This document shows, piece after piece, positions 16,622 to 26,063 of a stretch of 41,092 nucleotides of DNA. Position numbers and translations under genes: made by a program. Location of the stretch: positions 1-41,092 of the IMG/VR virus record IMGVR_UViG_3300025889_000266; one strand, written 5' to 3'. A model generated the notes under the pieces. The model made no database searches, had not been told where the DNA came from, and was given only the letters and a program-made list of their open reading frames with translations. Each line of letters opens with the position of its first letter. The stretch's first letter is position 1. Source of the stretch: a virus.

Positions 16622-16908
16622 TGTCCGTACTGGATGAGAATCTGTACTGGAGGATCTCGGGAGATCGAGCGCCTACTGGTGAAGTTATCCTGCACTGCAC
16701 AATAAAGAGGTGGACTCACACCGTATACAAGTGCTTGATGGGCCAAGTCTGTCAGTTGCAAATGATGATTAAAGAACCCTTGTATGCTCCTTGGGTATCG
16801 GAGAAACAAGAGAAGTTCATGGCTATGCTGGGATTCTATCCTACCGAGAAATACATGGTAGGAATAGATCAGAATGTTTATCAATTGTTTAAGTTCGAGG
16901 TACATTAA
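16618..16908 (+). CDS. putative gp13-like internal virion or assembly protein
   Basis: The chosen start is ATG 16618, in an ATGA overlap with the preceding stop, giving 96 residues (MMSVLDENLYWRISGDRAPT). The C-terminal part APWVSEKQEKFMAMLGFYPT followed by VYQLFKFEV resembles the last segment of GNAT-like folds and of T7 gp13 (x-F-L-K-x-I-G...Q-L-F), which also sits directly after the nozzle gene. The upstream acetyl-CoA loop expected of an active acetyltransferase is not visible, so activity is unlikely. The assignment rests on position and a short motif. Confidence 0.45.
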   Translation: MMSVLDENLYWRISGDRAPTGEVILHCTIKRWTHTVYKCLMGQVCQLQMMIKEPLYAPWVSEKQEKFMAMLGFYPTEKYMVGIDQNVYQLFKFEVH

Positions 16909-17343
16909 ATGGGTGTTGCAATTATTGCAAGTCTAGTAGGGAGTGTAGGCTCTCAAGTCATGGCTGCAAAAGAAGCCAAGGACGCAGCTAAGGAGCAGCG
17001 TAGGGCACAGAAAGTAGAGACTGCCATCCAGATGGAGCAGAACCGAAAGAGTGCTGTGCAGGCAATTAGAGAGGCTCGTATCCGTTCCGCTATGGTACAG
17101 CAATCCGCTACCAACACCGGAGCTATGGGATCAGGACAAGCTGGCGCTATCGGCAGCATTCAAAGCCAAGCAGGGGCTGCTCTTGGATTCCAGGGTATGC
17201 AGCAGCAAGCAGCAATGAACCAAACACAGTTCTTGGCTAATGCCGCTAGATCGCAAGGCCGTGCTGGTACATATGGAGCAGCGTCGGATATTTTTGGTCA
17301 GCTTGCTAATTTCGGACTCGCGGCGAAACAGGGAAGGCTCTAA
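16909..17343 (+). CDS. internal virion protein, gp14-like
   Basis: This 144-residue protein has a hydrophobic N-terminus (MGVAIIASLVGSVGSQVMAA), a charged helix (KEAKDAAKEQRRAQKVETAIQ) and an Ala/Gln/Gly-rich second half (GSGQAGAIGSIQSQAGAALG; GMQQQAAMNQTQFLANAARS). This matches the T7 gp14-type ejection protein in layout and place, though it is shorter (T7 gp14 is 196 aa). Such proteins leave the virion first and form a pore in the outer membrane during DNA entry. Its stop overlaps the next ATG. Confidence 0.75.
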   Translation: MGVAIIASLVGSVGSQVMAAKEAKDAAKEQRRAQKVETAIQMEQNRKSAVQAIREARIRSAMVQQSATNTGAMGSGQAGAIGSIQSQAGAALGFQGMQQQAAMNQTQFLANAARSQGRAGTYGAASDIFGQLANFGLAAKQGRL

Positions 17344-20300
17344 TGGCTATAGAACTGGAGCAAACGTATTCTATTACGCCTCCTAGGCAAAAGGAGTTGT
17401 ACACTCCTGAGCATTTGGATTCTTTGGCTTTGCAGTTTAGTACAGCTCAAGGAAATCTGTCAGAGAATGCAATGGAACTTAATCGTCTTCGATTAAAGAA
17501 CGGCGATGAACCGTTTATGAAAGAAGAGTTGGTTCAGAAAGCTAACCAAGGTAACAAACAAATTTCTGGGAATATCCTTGACTCTGCTTTAAGAGAAGGA
17601 AATGTAGATCTAGCAGAAGGAGTTGTTAGAGGCGGAGTACCGCAAGAAATTCCTGATATGGTTGTCCATAATCTTGCTGCGGATTATGCGGCAGTAATTA
17701 AAGATTCTGATTTTAGTCAAGTAACTACCCCAGAAGATTTGGGTTTGGATACGCAGAAGAATGCTCGTCTTCTTGCATTGAATAATGCCTTGAACGAGGT
17801 TATGTCAGAATATGACAGGGCTTACGGAATAAACGAAGAAGAGATGCAGCAATACTCTCAGGCAATGGCAATTGCTGGGGGCGCTCTTGCTCCTATGGGC
17901 GCACCTTTTGCGGCAGCGGCGCAACCTAAAGCTGCTAAAATGGGGAAAGATTTGCTGATGACATATGTCAACAGTATTTATTCTTTTGCTAAATCTGGTA
18001 TTGGTGTTTCATTCTTTTTTCCGGGAAGTCAATCCAAAATTACTTCTTCTGAATTGTTCGACCCAAGTATTTCTGATGAAGAATTTATTAAAAGGCTTAA
18101 TGTTGTCAGGGACAATGTTCGAAATTATTATCTGAGCGATGACTTTAAAAACAATCCTTTGGCAGCAACTAATCTTTTGATCGACAGTCTCGGCACGGGC
18201 CAGTTGGATAATCCTGCATTTAAAGAACTTGCAGAGATTAAAACAGTAATTGACGAGGAAGGTAGGAAGCAAGAAAATTTGCTTGGCAAGGTTTTGGATC
18301 CAGAAAGTAAAGTTATGGGCGTACTGATGGAACCTACTTTTCAAAATATAATTGATAACCCTGTTTTAGATATTCCTTTTGCGCTTTCTGGAATAGACCT
18401 AGTTAAAACTGTATACGGGAGTACCACTGCCGCTAAAATTCTTGCTAACCAAATAAAGACAGGAAAGGTTACTGCGGCTAATTGGCGTTCTCTAACTCAG
18501 ATGAATTACCCTCGTGGAATCCAAGATCCCGAACTTCTTTCTAGTGTTCAGAGAAACATAGATACTATTGAAAGCGGTATTGAGCGTACAATTGAGCCGC
18601 TCAGGGTAGAAGCAAGTCCTATGCAGATTGCGGCAGAGCAAGCAAGAATCCAGCGCACAGAATTCTCTGGAAAAGACTTGGCTTATTTTGAACATCTTCC
18701 GGAACAGAACAACCAGTTCATCGGGGTTTACCTTCAAGCGCGTTCTGGCAATCCTTTCTTTAGTGAAGACAGCGCAAGGAAAGCTGCTACTGCAAGGGGG
18801 TTCACTGACTTCGAAGTAGTGCCTAATGCCAGGGGTAATGGATTCCTTATCCAAGTAAAAAGATCCATTGATGAATCTAAATTGATGGATCCAGTGATTC
18901 CGGATGATGAAAGTTTTATAAGAACCCTCTTTGGAGCAGGCAAATACGGATATTCAACAAACGTAACGGGGACTCGCAGTCAAAGGTTTGGGGGAGGTAC
19001 TGGCGCTCTCAAGACTACCGGATACTTAAAACTGTACGATCCTTTGCTAGAGAAATTCTCTAAACTTTCCAGAGAAGATGCAAAAAGTGTAGCGAATGTT
19101 ATTCTTAAAGGTATGCGTACTCCGCATCCAACAGATCCTAGCGGAAGGACGCTGGGAAAATGGTTTGAGACTGAATCAGAACTTAACCAAGCATTCATTG
19201 ATATTTATCAGCGTCCAGCGACCTTTGTAGAAAAGGATGCGTATTACGCTTATCGTATGGCTTCTGATCTTGATTATGTTTTGATGAACAAAGCTAAAAG
19301 AGATTGGATAGTAGCTAATGGATATAACCACATTAAGTTTAACGGTTTAAAGAATCTTACTGAGCCTGTCATTGGAAAGATCGTAGAGAATACTGGGCCA
19401 ATTGCCAAGGACGCCAAGTTTCTTCTGCCTAATGGGCAAGTAGTAGATAAGACTGCTGCCGCCGCCAGCATAGCGAATAAAGACAATGTGGTTGTTAGTG
19501 TATACGGTAGGATGACTTGGGGTGATGATGAGATTACCCACATTATTCATAACCGGAACGATGTAGCTTCTTCTGGCGTTAATAAGTACGTTCTTGGTTA
19601 TACTGAAGGCGGGCCGCGCCGGTACGCAGAAACTCATTTGGTTAAACAAGACGGCATAGACGGGAATTTGATTACTCACGCAATCTTTCCTAGCCGAAAG
19701 AAAGCCCTTGAACATGCAGCGAGGATGGAAGCTGTTTCTAAAGAATTTAAGGATTACAAAGCTGCTGTACAGAAACTTGGCCCTGGTGCTAATGCTCAGG
19801 CGGTTAACGCATTGCGTAGACAACACGATGCTGCCATACAAGCGGCTCACGATGGATATACATTGCAGCGAGTAGAGGACGAAGTACTTCGCGGAAGATT
19901 TAATCCTGATAGCGAGTTCGTGCATTTGTACGATAGAGAAGCAATGCCTCGTGAGGGCATTCTTGGAGATCCTAATCTCCAGTCCTATCAGTACAGAGGT
20001 GGATTGTATTACAGTCCTCGGGGAGAGCATCTTACTAATGGATACCTTGAGCAATACGCTGATTTAATTTCGCCGTTCGAGGCTCTTGGAGATCAGATAG
20101 CGCACGCCTCAAGGATGGCAGGCTTCAATGATTTTGCTATTAAGGAAATTAATTCCTGGATGGCGAAGTACGGAAAGTTTCTTGAACTGAAAGATCCTAA
20201 TATCCGTTTCCCTAGTCCGGAACAAAGATTCCGCGATGGGACATGGAGGCCGAGTATAAATCTTTCTTTAGAAAAGAAAACAATAGCAGAAGCTCAAAGG

Positions 20301-22016
20301 ATGCATATCCTTAGAGAGGTTGGGCACATAAGTGGATTCAATAAAAAAGTTTTAGAAACTAAAACTAATATAGCGAAAGCAATGGCTAACTCTTTGGGGG
20401 ATAAGTCATTTGCTAAGTGGATCCCAAAGGCCGTCAAAAGAGGAACTATTGTAACTGACAACGATGCTGTTAATTTTCTTAAAGCCCTGAACTATATAAG
20501 ATACATGGGTTTTATTTATCCAGGCCAGTTTTTGCTGCAAGGATCTTCTGCTTTGTTAGCAGTGGCAAGAGGCGGGCTTAACGGTATTCCTGCTTTTAAG
20601 GATGCTCCGTTTATTCTAATGGCAAGTGCTAGTGATTTTAATAATAGAGTTGTTAAAATTCTGGACACTGAGGCTTCTCTTGCTCTTGGATATAAGAAAG
20701 GCGATTTCACTAAAATGCTTTATGATTGGCAACGAACCAATCTTAAAGAGATAGGGAAGACGGAAGGTACGCTGGACACAATTGCGGACATAGGTAACCT
20801 AACTGGTCCTATTTCCAGAGCTTTCTCCAAAACAACTGAGTTCGGGCTTATACCTACCTTTGAAGGCGAGAAGTTCGTAAATGCTACCTCTTTTGGTATT
20901 GCTCGAAGAGAAGCAATTGATCTTTCCAAGAAAGGTCAGTTCAAACAAGGAAGCGACGAATACATTGCTTGGATCCAAGGAAGAAGCAATGAACTTCAAA
21001 ACAATGTACGAAGTGGAAACAGTTTTTGGTGGCAAAGAAACGATGCTACTGCGCTAACGATGCAGATGCTTAACTGGTCATGGAAACAAACCGAAAGTCT
21101 TTTATTCCTTGATCGGAGTTTAACTGGAGCAGAAAGACTTCGTTTTATTGCCGCGTCCATTGGACTGTGGGGCGCTAATGGTTTTCCTGGTGGTACAGCT
21201 ATCGCTGATTATTACTTCAAGCAAGCGGCTGAAAGAGCGGAAAAAACTGGAGAAGAGCCTCCCAGCATGGAGGCCATGAAAAAAGTTTATTTGGGCGGCG
21301 TGGATGCTCTTTCCAGAATGTTGGGAATAGACTCGGCGTTCTCTTCTAGAATGGGTAACGGAACTTTGTTAAGTACATTGTACACAGATTTTCTTGAAAC
21401 AAAGCAAAGTGTTCTTGCAGCTTATGGTGGCGTATCTAGTTCGACCGTTATGGATGTATACAATGTATTCCCTGCCCTTGGAGAGATTTTTGCTGCGGCA
21501 AGTTTGCGACAAGCTCAATCCGAAGAAGTAGATTGGGGAGGTGTTTTTGATGCAGGTGATCTTATTTTTAGCGAATTAGCTGGCCTTACTTCAAGTTGGA
21601 ATACTGCATCCAAGGCATATTTTGCAGAGAAACTGGGATTTGAGATCAATAGAAAAAGAAATGCGATTACTAATTATAATGCAGAGGCTTACCCTAATTT
21701 CTTGCGATGGCTTGGAATAGCTAGTGGCGACGAGACTATTGCTTTCAGAGTAAATGAGTGGGATAAAAATAAACAGCAAATGATGTGGGATTACGCCAGT
21801 AGTATTGTAGAGCTAGAAATACGATACGAGGCGGCTTTGCGGGATGGCAGTGTGTCTCGAATGAACCAAGCAAAAGTATCCATGCAGGTTCTATTGGATA
21901 CTATTCCTGACAGTATTCAAGGAGAAGTAGATAGCAAGGCTGCTTCGATTATGCGAAATCCAACTACTCAAAAGAGACTGGAAGAAGCAAAGAAACAAGG
22001 TTTCATTTCTAAATAA
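17343..22016 (+). CDS. giant internal virion/DNA ejection protein (gp16-like position)
   Basis: At 1557 residues this is the largest gene in the window. No lytic transglycosylase motif is visible near the N-terminus, unlike T7 gp16. Hydrophobic Ala/Gly-rich segments lie at about 175-200 (SQAMAIAGGALAPMGAPFAA) and about 1050-1080 (YIRYMGFIYPGQFLLQGSSA), compatible with membrane insertion. The middle (about 450-800) has modules like those of phage large polyvalent proteins (GNPFFSEDSARKAATARGF; KDAYYAYRMASDLDYVLMNK). The C-terminus is charged and helical. By position, size and neighbours (gp14-like before, a 600-aa protein after) it is an ejectosome component that helps carry DNA across the envelope. 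It contains no recognised enzymatic motif. Confidence 0.75.
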   Translation: MAIELEQTYSITPPRQKELYTPEHLDSLALQFSTAQGNLSENAMELNRLRLKNGDEPFMKEELVQKANQGNKQISGNILDSALREGNVDLAEGVVRGGVPQEIPDMVVHNLAADYAAVIKDSDFSQVTTPEDLGLDTQKNARLLALNNALNEVMSEYDRAYGINEEEMQQYSQAMAIAGGALAPMGAPFAAAAQPKAAKMGKDLLMTYVNSIYSFAKSGIGVSFFFPGSQSKITSSELFDPSISDEEFIKRLNVVRDNVRNYYLSDDFKNNPLAATNLLIDSLGTGQLDNPAFKELAEIKTVIDEEGRKQENLLGKVLDPESKVMGVLMEPTFQNIIDNPVLDIPFALSGIDLVKTVYGSTTAAKILANQIKTGKVTAANWRSLTQMNYPRGIQDPELLSSVQRNIDTIESGIERTIEPLRVEASPMQIAAEQARIQRTEFSGKDLAYFEHLPEQNNQFIGVYLQARSGNPFFSEDSARKAATARGFTDFEVVPNARGNGFLIQVKRSIDESKLMDPVIPDDESFIRTLFGAGKYGYSTNVTGTRSQRFGGGTGALKTTGYLKLYDPLLEKFSKLSREDAKSVANVILKGMRTPHPTDPSGRTLGKWFETESELNQAFIDIYQRPATFVEKDAYYAYRMASDLDYVLMNKAKRDWIVANGYNHIKFNGLKNLTEPVIGKIVENTGPIAKDAKFLLPNGQVVDKTAAAASIANKDNVVVSVYGRMTWGDDEITHIIHNRNDVASSGVNKYVLGYTEGGPRRYAETHLVKQDGIDGNLITHAIFPSRKKALEHAARMEAVSKEFKDYKAAVQKLGPGANAQAVNALRRQHDAAIQAAHDGYTLQRVEDEVLRGRFNPDSEFVHLYDREAMPREGILGDPNLQSYQYRGGLYYSPRGEHLTNGYLEQYADLISPFEALGDQIAHASRMAGFNDFAIKEINSWMAKYGKFLELKDPNIRFPSPEQRFRDGTWRPSINLSLEKKTIAEAQRMHILREVGHISGFNKKVLETKTNIAKAMANSLGDKSFAKWIPKAVKRGTIVTDNDAVNFLKALNYIRYMGFIYPGQFLLQGSSALLAVARGGLNGIPAFKDAPFILMASASDFNNRVVKILDTEASLALGYKKGDFTKMLYDWQRTNLKEIGKTEGTLDTIADIGNLTGPISRAFSKTTEFGLIPTFEGEKFVNATSFGIARREAIDLSKKGQFKQGSDEYIAWIQGRSNELQNNVRSGNSFWWQRNDATALTMQMLNWSWKQTESLLFLDRSLTGAERLRFIAASIGLWGANGFPGGTAIADYYFKQAAERAEKTGEEPPSMEAMKKVYLGGVDALSRMLGIDSAFSSRMGNGTLLSTLYTDFLETKQSVLAAYGGVSSSTVMDVYNVFPALGEIFAAASLRQAQSEEVDWGGVFDAGDLIFSELAGLTSSWNTASKAYFAEKLGFEINRKRNAITNYNAEAYPNFLRWLGIASGDETIAFRVNEWDKNKQQMMWDYASSIVELEIRYEAALRDGSVSRMNQAKVSMQVLLDTIPDSIQGEVDSKAASIMRNPTTQKRLEEAKKQGFISK

Positions 22017-22025
22017 GAGGAAAAC

Positions 22026-23828
22026 ATGGCGACAGATTTTAGCATTCAAGCTACTCAGATTAGTCCCGTACAGAACGCTGTTACTCCACAAGCCGGGGCA
22101 GTGGATCAGTCTGGAGCTATTATAGGAAAAGCTATTGCTGGTGCAATTGGCCCAGCAGTAGAACTCTATGGCACTGTCAAAGAACAGGACTTCAAAAGAG
22201 AGGCAGAGAAAGAGTTCCGCATGAATCTTGGATACACTGCGGATCCTCTTGGGCAGCAGTACGAACCAAAAAGTCCTGGTGAAAAGGAATTGGATCAACT
22301 AGCGGATCGTGCCTCTCAAATGGGCGTTATGGGTGTCGGAGATAACGCTGCGCTTGTTCTTGCTGCAAGAGCTAGGGCAAAGATTGCGAAAGAACCTTGG
22401 TTTGCAGAGCGGTACAAAAGAGCCGCTGGACAGATCAACGAAGAGTACGCTCAGACACTCCAGTTGTTGGATGCAGCAGCAGCAAGGGCTGCGGCTAATA
22501 TGTCTGAGGCGGAGAAAATACTTGCCAAGAAAAGAGAAAGTGTTTACACACATGCAGCAGCAGCTGGTATATCTTTTACTAAACCTATTGATCTTATGGA
22601 TGAACAAGAGTTAATAGCAGCAGATCAACAGGCTCTTCTAAAGACATCAGAACTAGCTCATCTTGACGAGTACCGAGCAACCAAAAGAGAAGAAAGAGCC
22701 GTTCGAGCAGATGAAAGAGCGGAAGAACGCCTAGGATTCAGCAGGGATGAATTCCAAGCCGGTCAAACCGATAGGGGAAGAGAAGCGTTTGCTACGTTTA
22801 ACAATAACGTAATGGCAGGGAGAGAAGCGTACTACTCTCAAAAACTGACTGATACGTTGTATTCTTTTATTGACAGCGGATTGCTTACCACTAACCCAGC
22901 AGAAGCGCAAAACCAATTTAATGCGGGAAGCACTCGAATTCTTGCAAATATCCTAACAGAACTTAACAAACCTATTATTGATCCTAATACAGGCCAGCCT
23001 GTATTTCTTGATAGGAAATCGATTGACGATACTTATAGAAGATTGGTGGATCAAGTTGACAGGTACAGAGAATCTTTTTACGGCAAAGGATCCAATGCTG
23101 ATGTAGTTGCTTCTCAAGCAAAAGCTCTAAAAGATAGGTACAATCTAGATATACTGAAAGATCCTGTTCTTGGAAAAATTTTTAGTTATCCTTTTGGAAT
23201 ACAAGAAAGCATTGTTGCTTCGTTGAGATTAACTGAAAACGATATGCCTGAACTCAAAAAATCTATTCGTGGATTGCTTACAACAAATGATAAAGCACAA
23301 GCAATTTCTTCTGTTATGCAAGGAAATCCGGTAGATCCTGCTCTCAACAATGTTGCCACTGCTGCGTCAATTGCAGGAATTGATCCAGCTATTGCTATGC
23401 AAGATCCTCAAGTCTTCCAGAATTTTCTCAGTCAAGTAGCTGGAGAGGTATCTCTAATTAATCGAAACGAACGACCAAAAGCGTACTTAAAAATTGTACG
23501 CCCTGAAATTGCAAACGTTGTAGGGAATCTTCCTAATCCGGAAACAGCTACCGAGAATATCCGTAAGGTTGCACAACAGCAGATAGAGGATCTTCAAAGA
23601 GATATAGGGCCTCTAATCGGAAACCTTAGATACGGGAAGGACGGAGTGTTTGTATCTACGGATCAAAGGGCTAACAATACTGCTGCTGCTCTTAACGGAG
23701 TAATGGGTGTTCTCGAAATAGTTGATAAGCACGGTACTATCCGATACGGATCAAGGGATGAATTGGCTAAGAAGTTCTTCAACGTGAACATTGGTACTGC
23801 TCCTGCCCAAGTCGAGGCAGATCAATGA
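22026..23828 (+). CDS. internal virion protein, gp15-like position
   Basis: This 600-residue protein lies nine bases after the giant ejection protein, with a GAGGA ribosome site. It starts with Gln/Ala-rich, low-charge sequence (FSIQATQISPVQNAVTPQAG; IGKAIAGAIGPAVELYG) and continues as a long helical, charged protein with coiled-coil-like stretches (EEYAQTLQLLDAAAARAAAN; REERAVRADERAEERLGFSR). There are no catalytic motifs. Composition, size (T7 gp15 is 747 aa) and position suit the second large ejectosome subunit; the order relative to the giant protein is reversed from T7. It overlaps the endolysin start as ATGA. Confidence 0.7.
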   Translation: MATDFSIQATQISPVQNAVTPQAGAVDQSGAIIGKAIAGAIGPAVELYGTVKEQDFKREAEKEFRMNLGYTADPLGQQYEPKSPGEKELDQLADRASQMGVMGVGDNAALVLAARARAKIAKEPWFAERYKRAAGQINEEYAQTLQLLDAAAARAAANMSEAEKILAKKRESVYTHAAAAGISFTKPIDLMDEQELIAADQQALLKTSELAHLDEYRATKREERAVRADERAEERLGFSRDEFQAGQTDRGREAFATFNNNVMAGREAYYSQKLTDTLYSFIDSGLLTTNPAEAQNQFNAGSTRILANILTELNKPIIDPNTGQPVFLDRKSIDDTYRRLVDQVDRYRESFYGKGSNADVVASQAKALKDRYNLDILKDPVLGKIFSYPFGIQESIVASLRLTENDMPELKKSIRGLLTTNDKAQAISSVMQGNPVDPALNNVATAASIAGIDPAIAMQDPQVFQNFLSQVAGEVSLINRNERPKAYLKIVRPEIANVVGNLPNPETATENIRKVAQQQIEDLQRDIGPLIGNLRYGKDGVFVSTDQRANNTAAALNGVMGVLEIVDKHGTIRYGSRDELAKKFFNVNIGTAPAQVEADQ

Positions 23829-24160
23829 CACTCTCCCAGAAGCAGAAGCTGTTCTCCAAGATGATTGCAGAGTTGATTCTCTGGGCATACGAGAAAGGCT
23901 ACGAGATCACTCTAGGGGATGCCTACAGGGATCCACGCTTGCACGGAGAACTGGGAGTCAAGATGGGGTACGGAGCTAGGAACTCTTGCCATAAGTTGAG
24001 ACTCGCAATGGATCTCAATCTGTTCGTCAACGGCAAGTACGTTACGGATGGAGAGGCACACAAGCCTCTGGGAGAGAAGTGGGAGTCAATGGGTGGATCC
24101 TGGGGTGGACGATTCAAGGATGCCAACCATTACTCCCTTGAGCATGATGGGTTCAAGTGA
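23825..24160 (+). CDS. endolysin, M15-family peptidoglycan peptidase
   Basis: This 111-residue, single-domain enzyme belongs to the D-Ala-D-Ala carboxypeptidase / L-alanyl-D-glutamate endopeptidase type. Zinc ligands are visible in the family patterns: SCHKLRLAMDLNLF (His and Asp, residues about 59-66) and KDANHYSLEHDG (a His near 103). The core GYEITLGDAYRDPRLHG supplies the usual Arg-containing strand. Its length fits compact endolysins of Gram-negative phages with no separate wall-binding domain. No signal peptide is seen, so it should need a holin, encoded about 16 kb away at 40074. A terminator follows directly. Confidence 0.88.
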   Translation: MTLSQKQKLFSKMIAELILWAYEKGYEITLGDAYRDPRLHGELGVKMGYGARNSCHKLRLAMDLNLFVNGKYVTDGEAHKPLGEKWESMGGSWGGRFKDANHYSLEHDGFK

Positions 24161-24190
24161 CTTTTGCGAAGAGATAGCATCTCTAGCTTG

Positions 24191-24208
24191 ACGCCCCTTC
24201 GGGGGCGT
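24191..24208 (+). terminator. terminator closing the rightward virion and lysis genes
   Basis: ACGCCCC (24191-24197) and GGGGCGT (24202-24208) form a perfect 7-bp stem around a TTCG tetraloop, followed by TTTCTC. It sits between the convergent endolysin gene and the leftward gene ending at 24212. The Ts support rightward termination; the leftward direction lacks a U-tract. Confidence 0.85.
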
Positions 24209-24211
24209 TTC

Positions 24212-24445
24212 TCATTCTGTATCCTCGTAACACTCCAGTACGCTCTGGAGATCCATTCCTAGTCCGCAGTTACAGCAGATAAACCACAGGCCATCTCCTT
24301 TCATGTGGATATTCCATCGGAAGGATTGGATATTGTCATCCGCAGAACATACGTGAGCTAATGGCAAGGCCTCCAGATCGTCAGGAGTCAGCCTCTTTGG
24401 TTTCGGGAAGTTCTTTACCTTTGAGTCCGGTTTATCAGAGTCCAC
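24212..24445 (-). CDS. small Cys-containing hypothetical protein downstream of RNR
   Basis: I chose GTG 24445 (77 aa) because AAAGGAGG lies exactly five bases upstream, inside the last codons of the RNR gene. An ATG at 24469 would add eight residues with a poorer ribosome site. After a charged N-terminus (DSDKPDSKVKNFPKPKRLTP), residues about 31-70 hold HVCSADDNIQSFRWNIHMKG and LWFICCNCGLGMDLQSVLE. The His-x-Cys and Cys-Cys-x-Cys groups could bind a metal. I recognise no family. It is the last gene of the leftward operon. Confidence 0.6.
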   Translation of the reverse strand: MDSDKPDSKVKNFPKPKRLTPDDLEALPLAHVCSADDNIQSFRWNIHMKGDGLWFICCNCGLGMDLQSVLECYEDTE

Positions 24446-26063
24446 AGACGCCTCCTTTACACGCGTCATTTTCTTCGTACACAACTCCTTTGTGCTTCAT
24501 AGCTTCCTTGTAGGATACAGCTTCTAGCGGTTGTCCGCCTCTAGCGCCGTCGGGATAGCAAGTAAAGCCGCGAAGACGGTGAGCGTACTTAGCCAGTATA
24601 TTGGAGAACTCCCCAACGCGATCATCATTATTGAGATCGCTACCCCAAGAGGGGAGATTAATAGTACTAGAGATAGACATATCGACATAATCCTGGACAT
24701 CGGCTTGGAACCTCACTCGGCGTTCCCAGTCAGGAACGAGGTCAATTGCAGTCTCGATCTTGTTAGGATCAATGCCTTCACGGATAAGTGCGTCCGCAGT
24801 AGCATCCACTACGTACTCGTACTTCCACTTGTCCCCGTCTACTAGGTATCGTCTTTTGTAAGCCACCGCAAACAAAGGCTCAATGCCAGTAGTAGTACCA
24901 GCCAGTATACCAATTGACCCAGTGGGTGCGATTGCCCTATAAGCGACAGGGCGACTAATACTGAGACGATCACAAAGACTATTAGCTGCTCGTTCAGACT
25001 CTTCACGATACACCTCCATCCACTGTCGAAGCTCAGGAACCATCTCGTACTTGTAGTTCCGCTTCAGAAGCCATTCATGTATTCCCATGAGTCCAAGACC
25101 CAATCGGCGGTTCTTCTTGCGAACTTCGTATACCTTTTTGTAGGGAAGGTCCGCCGTAATAGTTCCGCATACCAGAAAGCCAGACGCAAGCCGAACGACT
25201 TCCCTGAACTCTTGTAGTGTATCAATCCGGCCAATGTTAATACTACCAAGGTTACACACATCAGAATCATCAGCGGAAGTAACCTCAGTACACGCATTAC
25301 GAAGAGTTTCATTCTCTTTGTCTCCGAAGTTGAACGAGAATCCTGGTTCTCCTGTTGACATAGCTTGTCGGCAATTATCAATAAATACCGACGGAATGTA
25401 TCCTTGCTGGACTGCATCAAGGAATGCATCGTCGTAGTTCAGAGAGATGTTGGTCATATCTAGCGGAGCAGGGAAGTTGAAGTTGTCGTTCTTGGCATCG
25501 TGCAAAGAGTACCCTGCATGGATAGGCATGTCCTTCCAGTTCTTTACCTTCAGGAAGGCTTCTGCGTCCCCGTGTCGCCAATTGATGCTGGCGTAGATGG
25601 CAGAGCGTCTAGAGCCACCTTGCATAACATTTCGTCCGACTTCGTTGATAGAGTGCATGAGAGGGATAGGCCCGCTTGCGCGACCTCCAGTACGGCCCAG
25701 ATTTGCCCCATGAGGACGGAAGACAGAATAATCCACGCCAATCCCGCCCCCAGACATAAGGCAATCGCTGGCCCTTTTAAGGAGCCTACCCCATTCTTCG
25801 CGGGTATCTTCTTCTCCCCTGAGAAGGTAACAGTTGTTGTAGAATCTTGCCTGACGCCCTGCATAGTAAACATACCGACCTCCAGGAATGAACTTGAACG
25901 AGGCGATGAACTTCTCCAAGGCGTCTTGATGATCCTTGGCAAAGAGATTAGTGGTCACATCTTGTACAATATCGTGGGCCTTCTCAGCCCATGTCTGCTC
26001 TGGGCGCAGAGCGTACTTGTTCTTGAATACATTCTCACCGAAGCTGTTCCGGAACTCAGTCAT
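24435..26063 (-). CDS. nrdJ: ribonucleotide reductase, class II (adenosylcobalamin-dependent)
   Basis: This 542-residue enzyme reduces ribonucleotides to deoxyribonucleotides for phage DNA synthesis. I chose ATG 26063, which overlaps the preceding stop as ATGACTGA and follows AAGGAG; an ATG at 26096 is possible. Visible class II features are the PGGRYVYYAG region (substrate), NNCYLL with the first redox Cys, GGIGVDYSVFRPHGA, the NACTE active-site Asn-x-Cys-x-Glu with CNLGSIN after it, GLGLMGIHEWLL, and APTGSIGILAGTTTGIEPLF. The C-terminal tail carries CKGGVCGL, the mobile Cys pair that reloads the active site. No small subunit is needed or seen, so the host must supply B12. Confidence 0.92.
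   Translation of the reverse strand: MTEFRNSFGENVFKNKYALRPEQTWAEKAHDIVQDVTTNLFAKDHQDALEKFIASFKFIPGGRYVYYAGRQARFYNNCYLLRGEEDTREEWGRLLKRASDCLMSGGGIGVDYSVFRPHGANLGRTGGRASGPIPLMHSINEVGRNVMQGGSRRSAIYASINWRHGDAEAFLKVKNWKDMPIHAGYSLHDAKNDNFNFPAPLDMTNISLNYDDAFLDAVQQGYIPSVFIDNCRQAMSTGEPGFSFNFGDKENETLRNACTEVTSADDSDVCNLGSINIGRIDTLQEFREVVRLASGFLVCGTITADLPYKKVYEVRKKNRRLGLGLMGIHEWLLKRNYKYEMVPELRQWMEVYREESERAANSLCDRLSISRPVAYRAIAPTGSIGILAGTTTGIEPLFAVAYKRRYLVDGDKWKYEYVVDATADALIREGIDPNKIETAIDLVPDWERRVRFQADVQDYVDMSISSTINLPSWGSDLNNDDRVGEFSNILAKYAHRLRGFTCYPDGARGGQPLEAVSYKEAMKHKGVVYEENDACKGGVCGL

Noticed and set aside
19347-20054. 235-codon ORF antisense to the giant ejection protein
   Set aside because: It lies wholly inside a well supported gene in the opposite strand and has no ribosome site or recognisable pattern.
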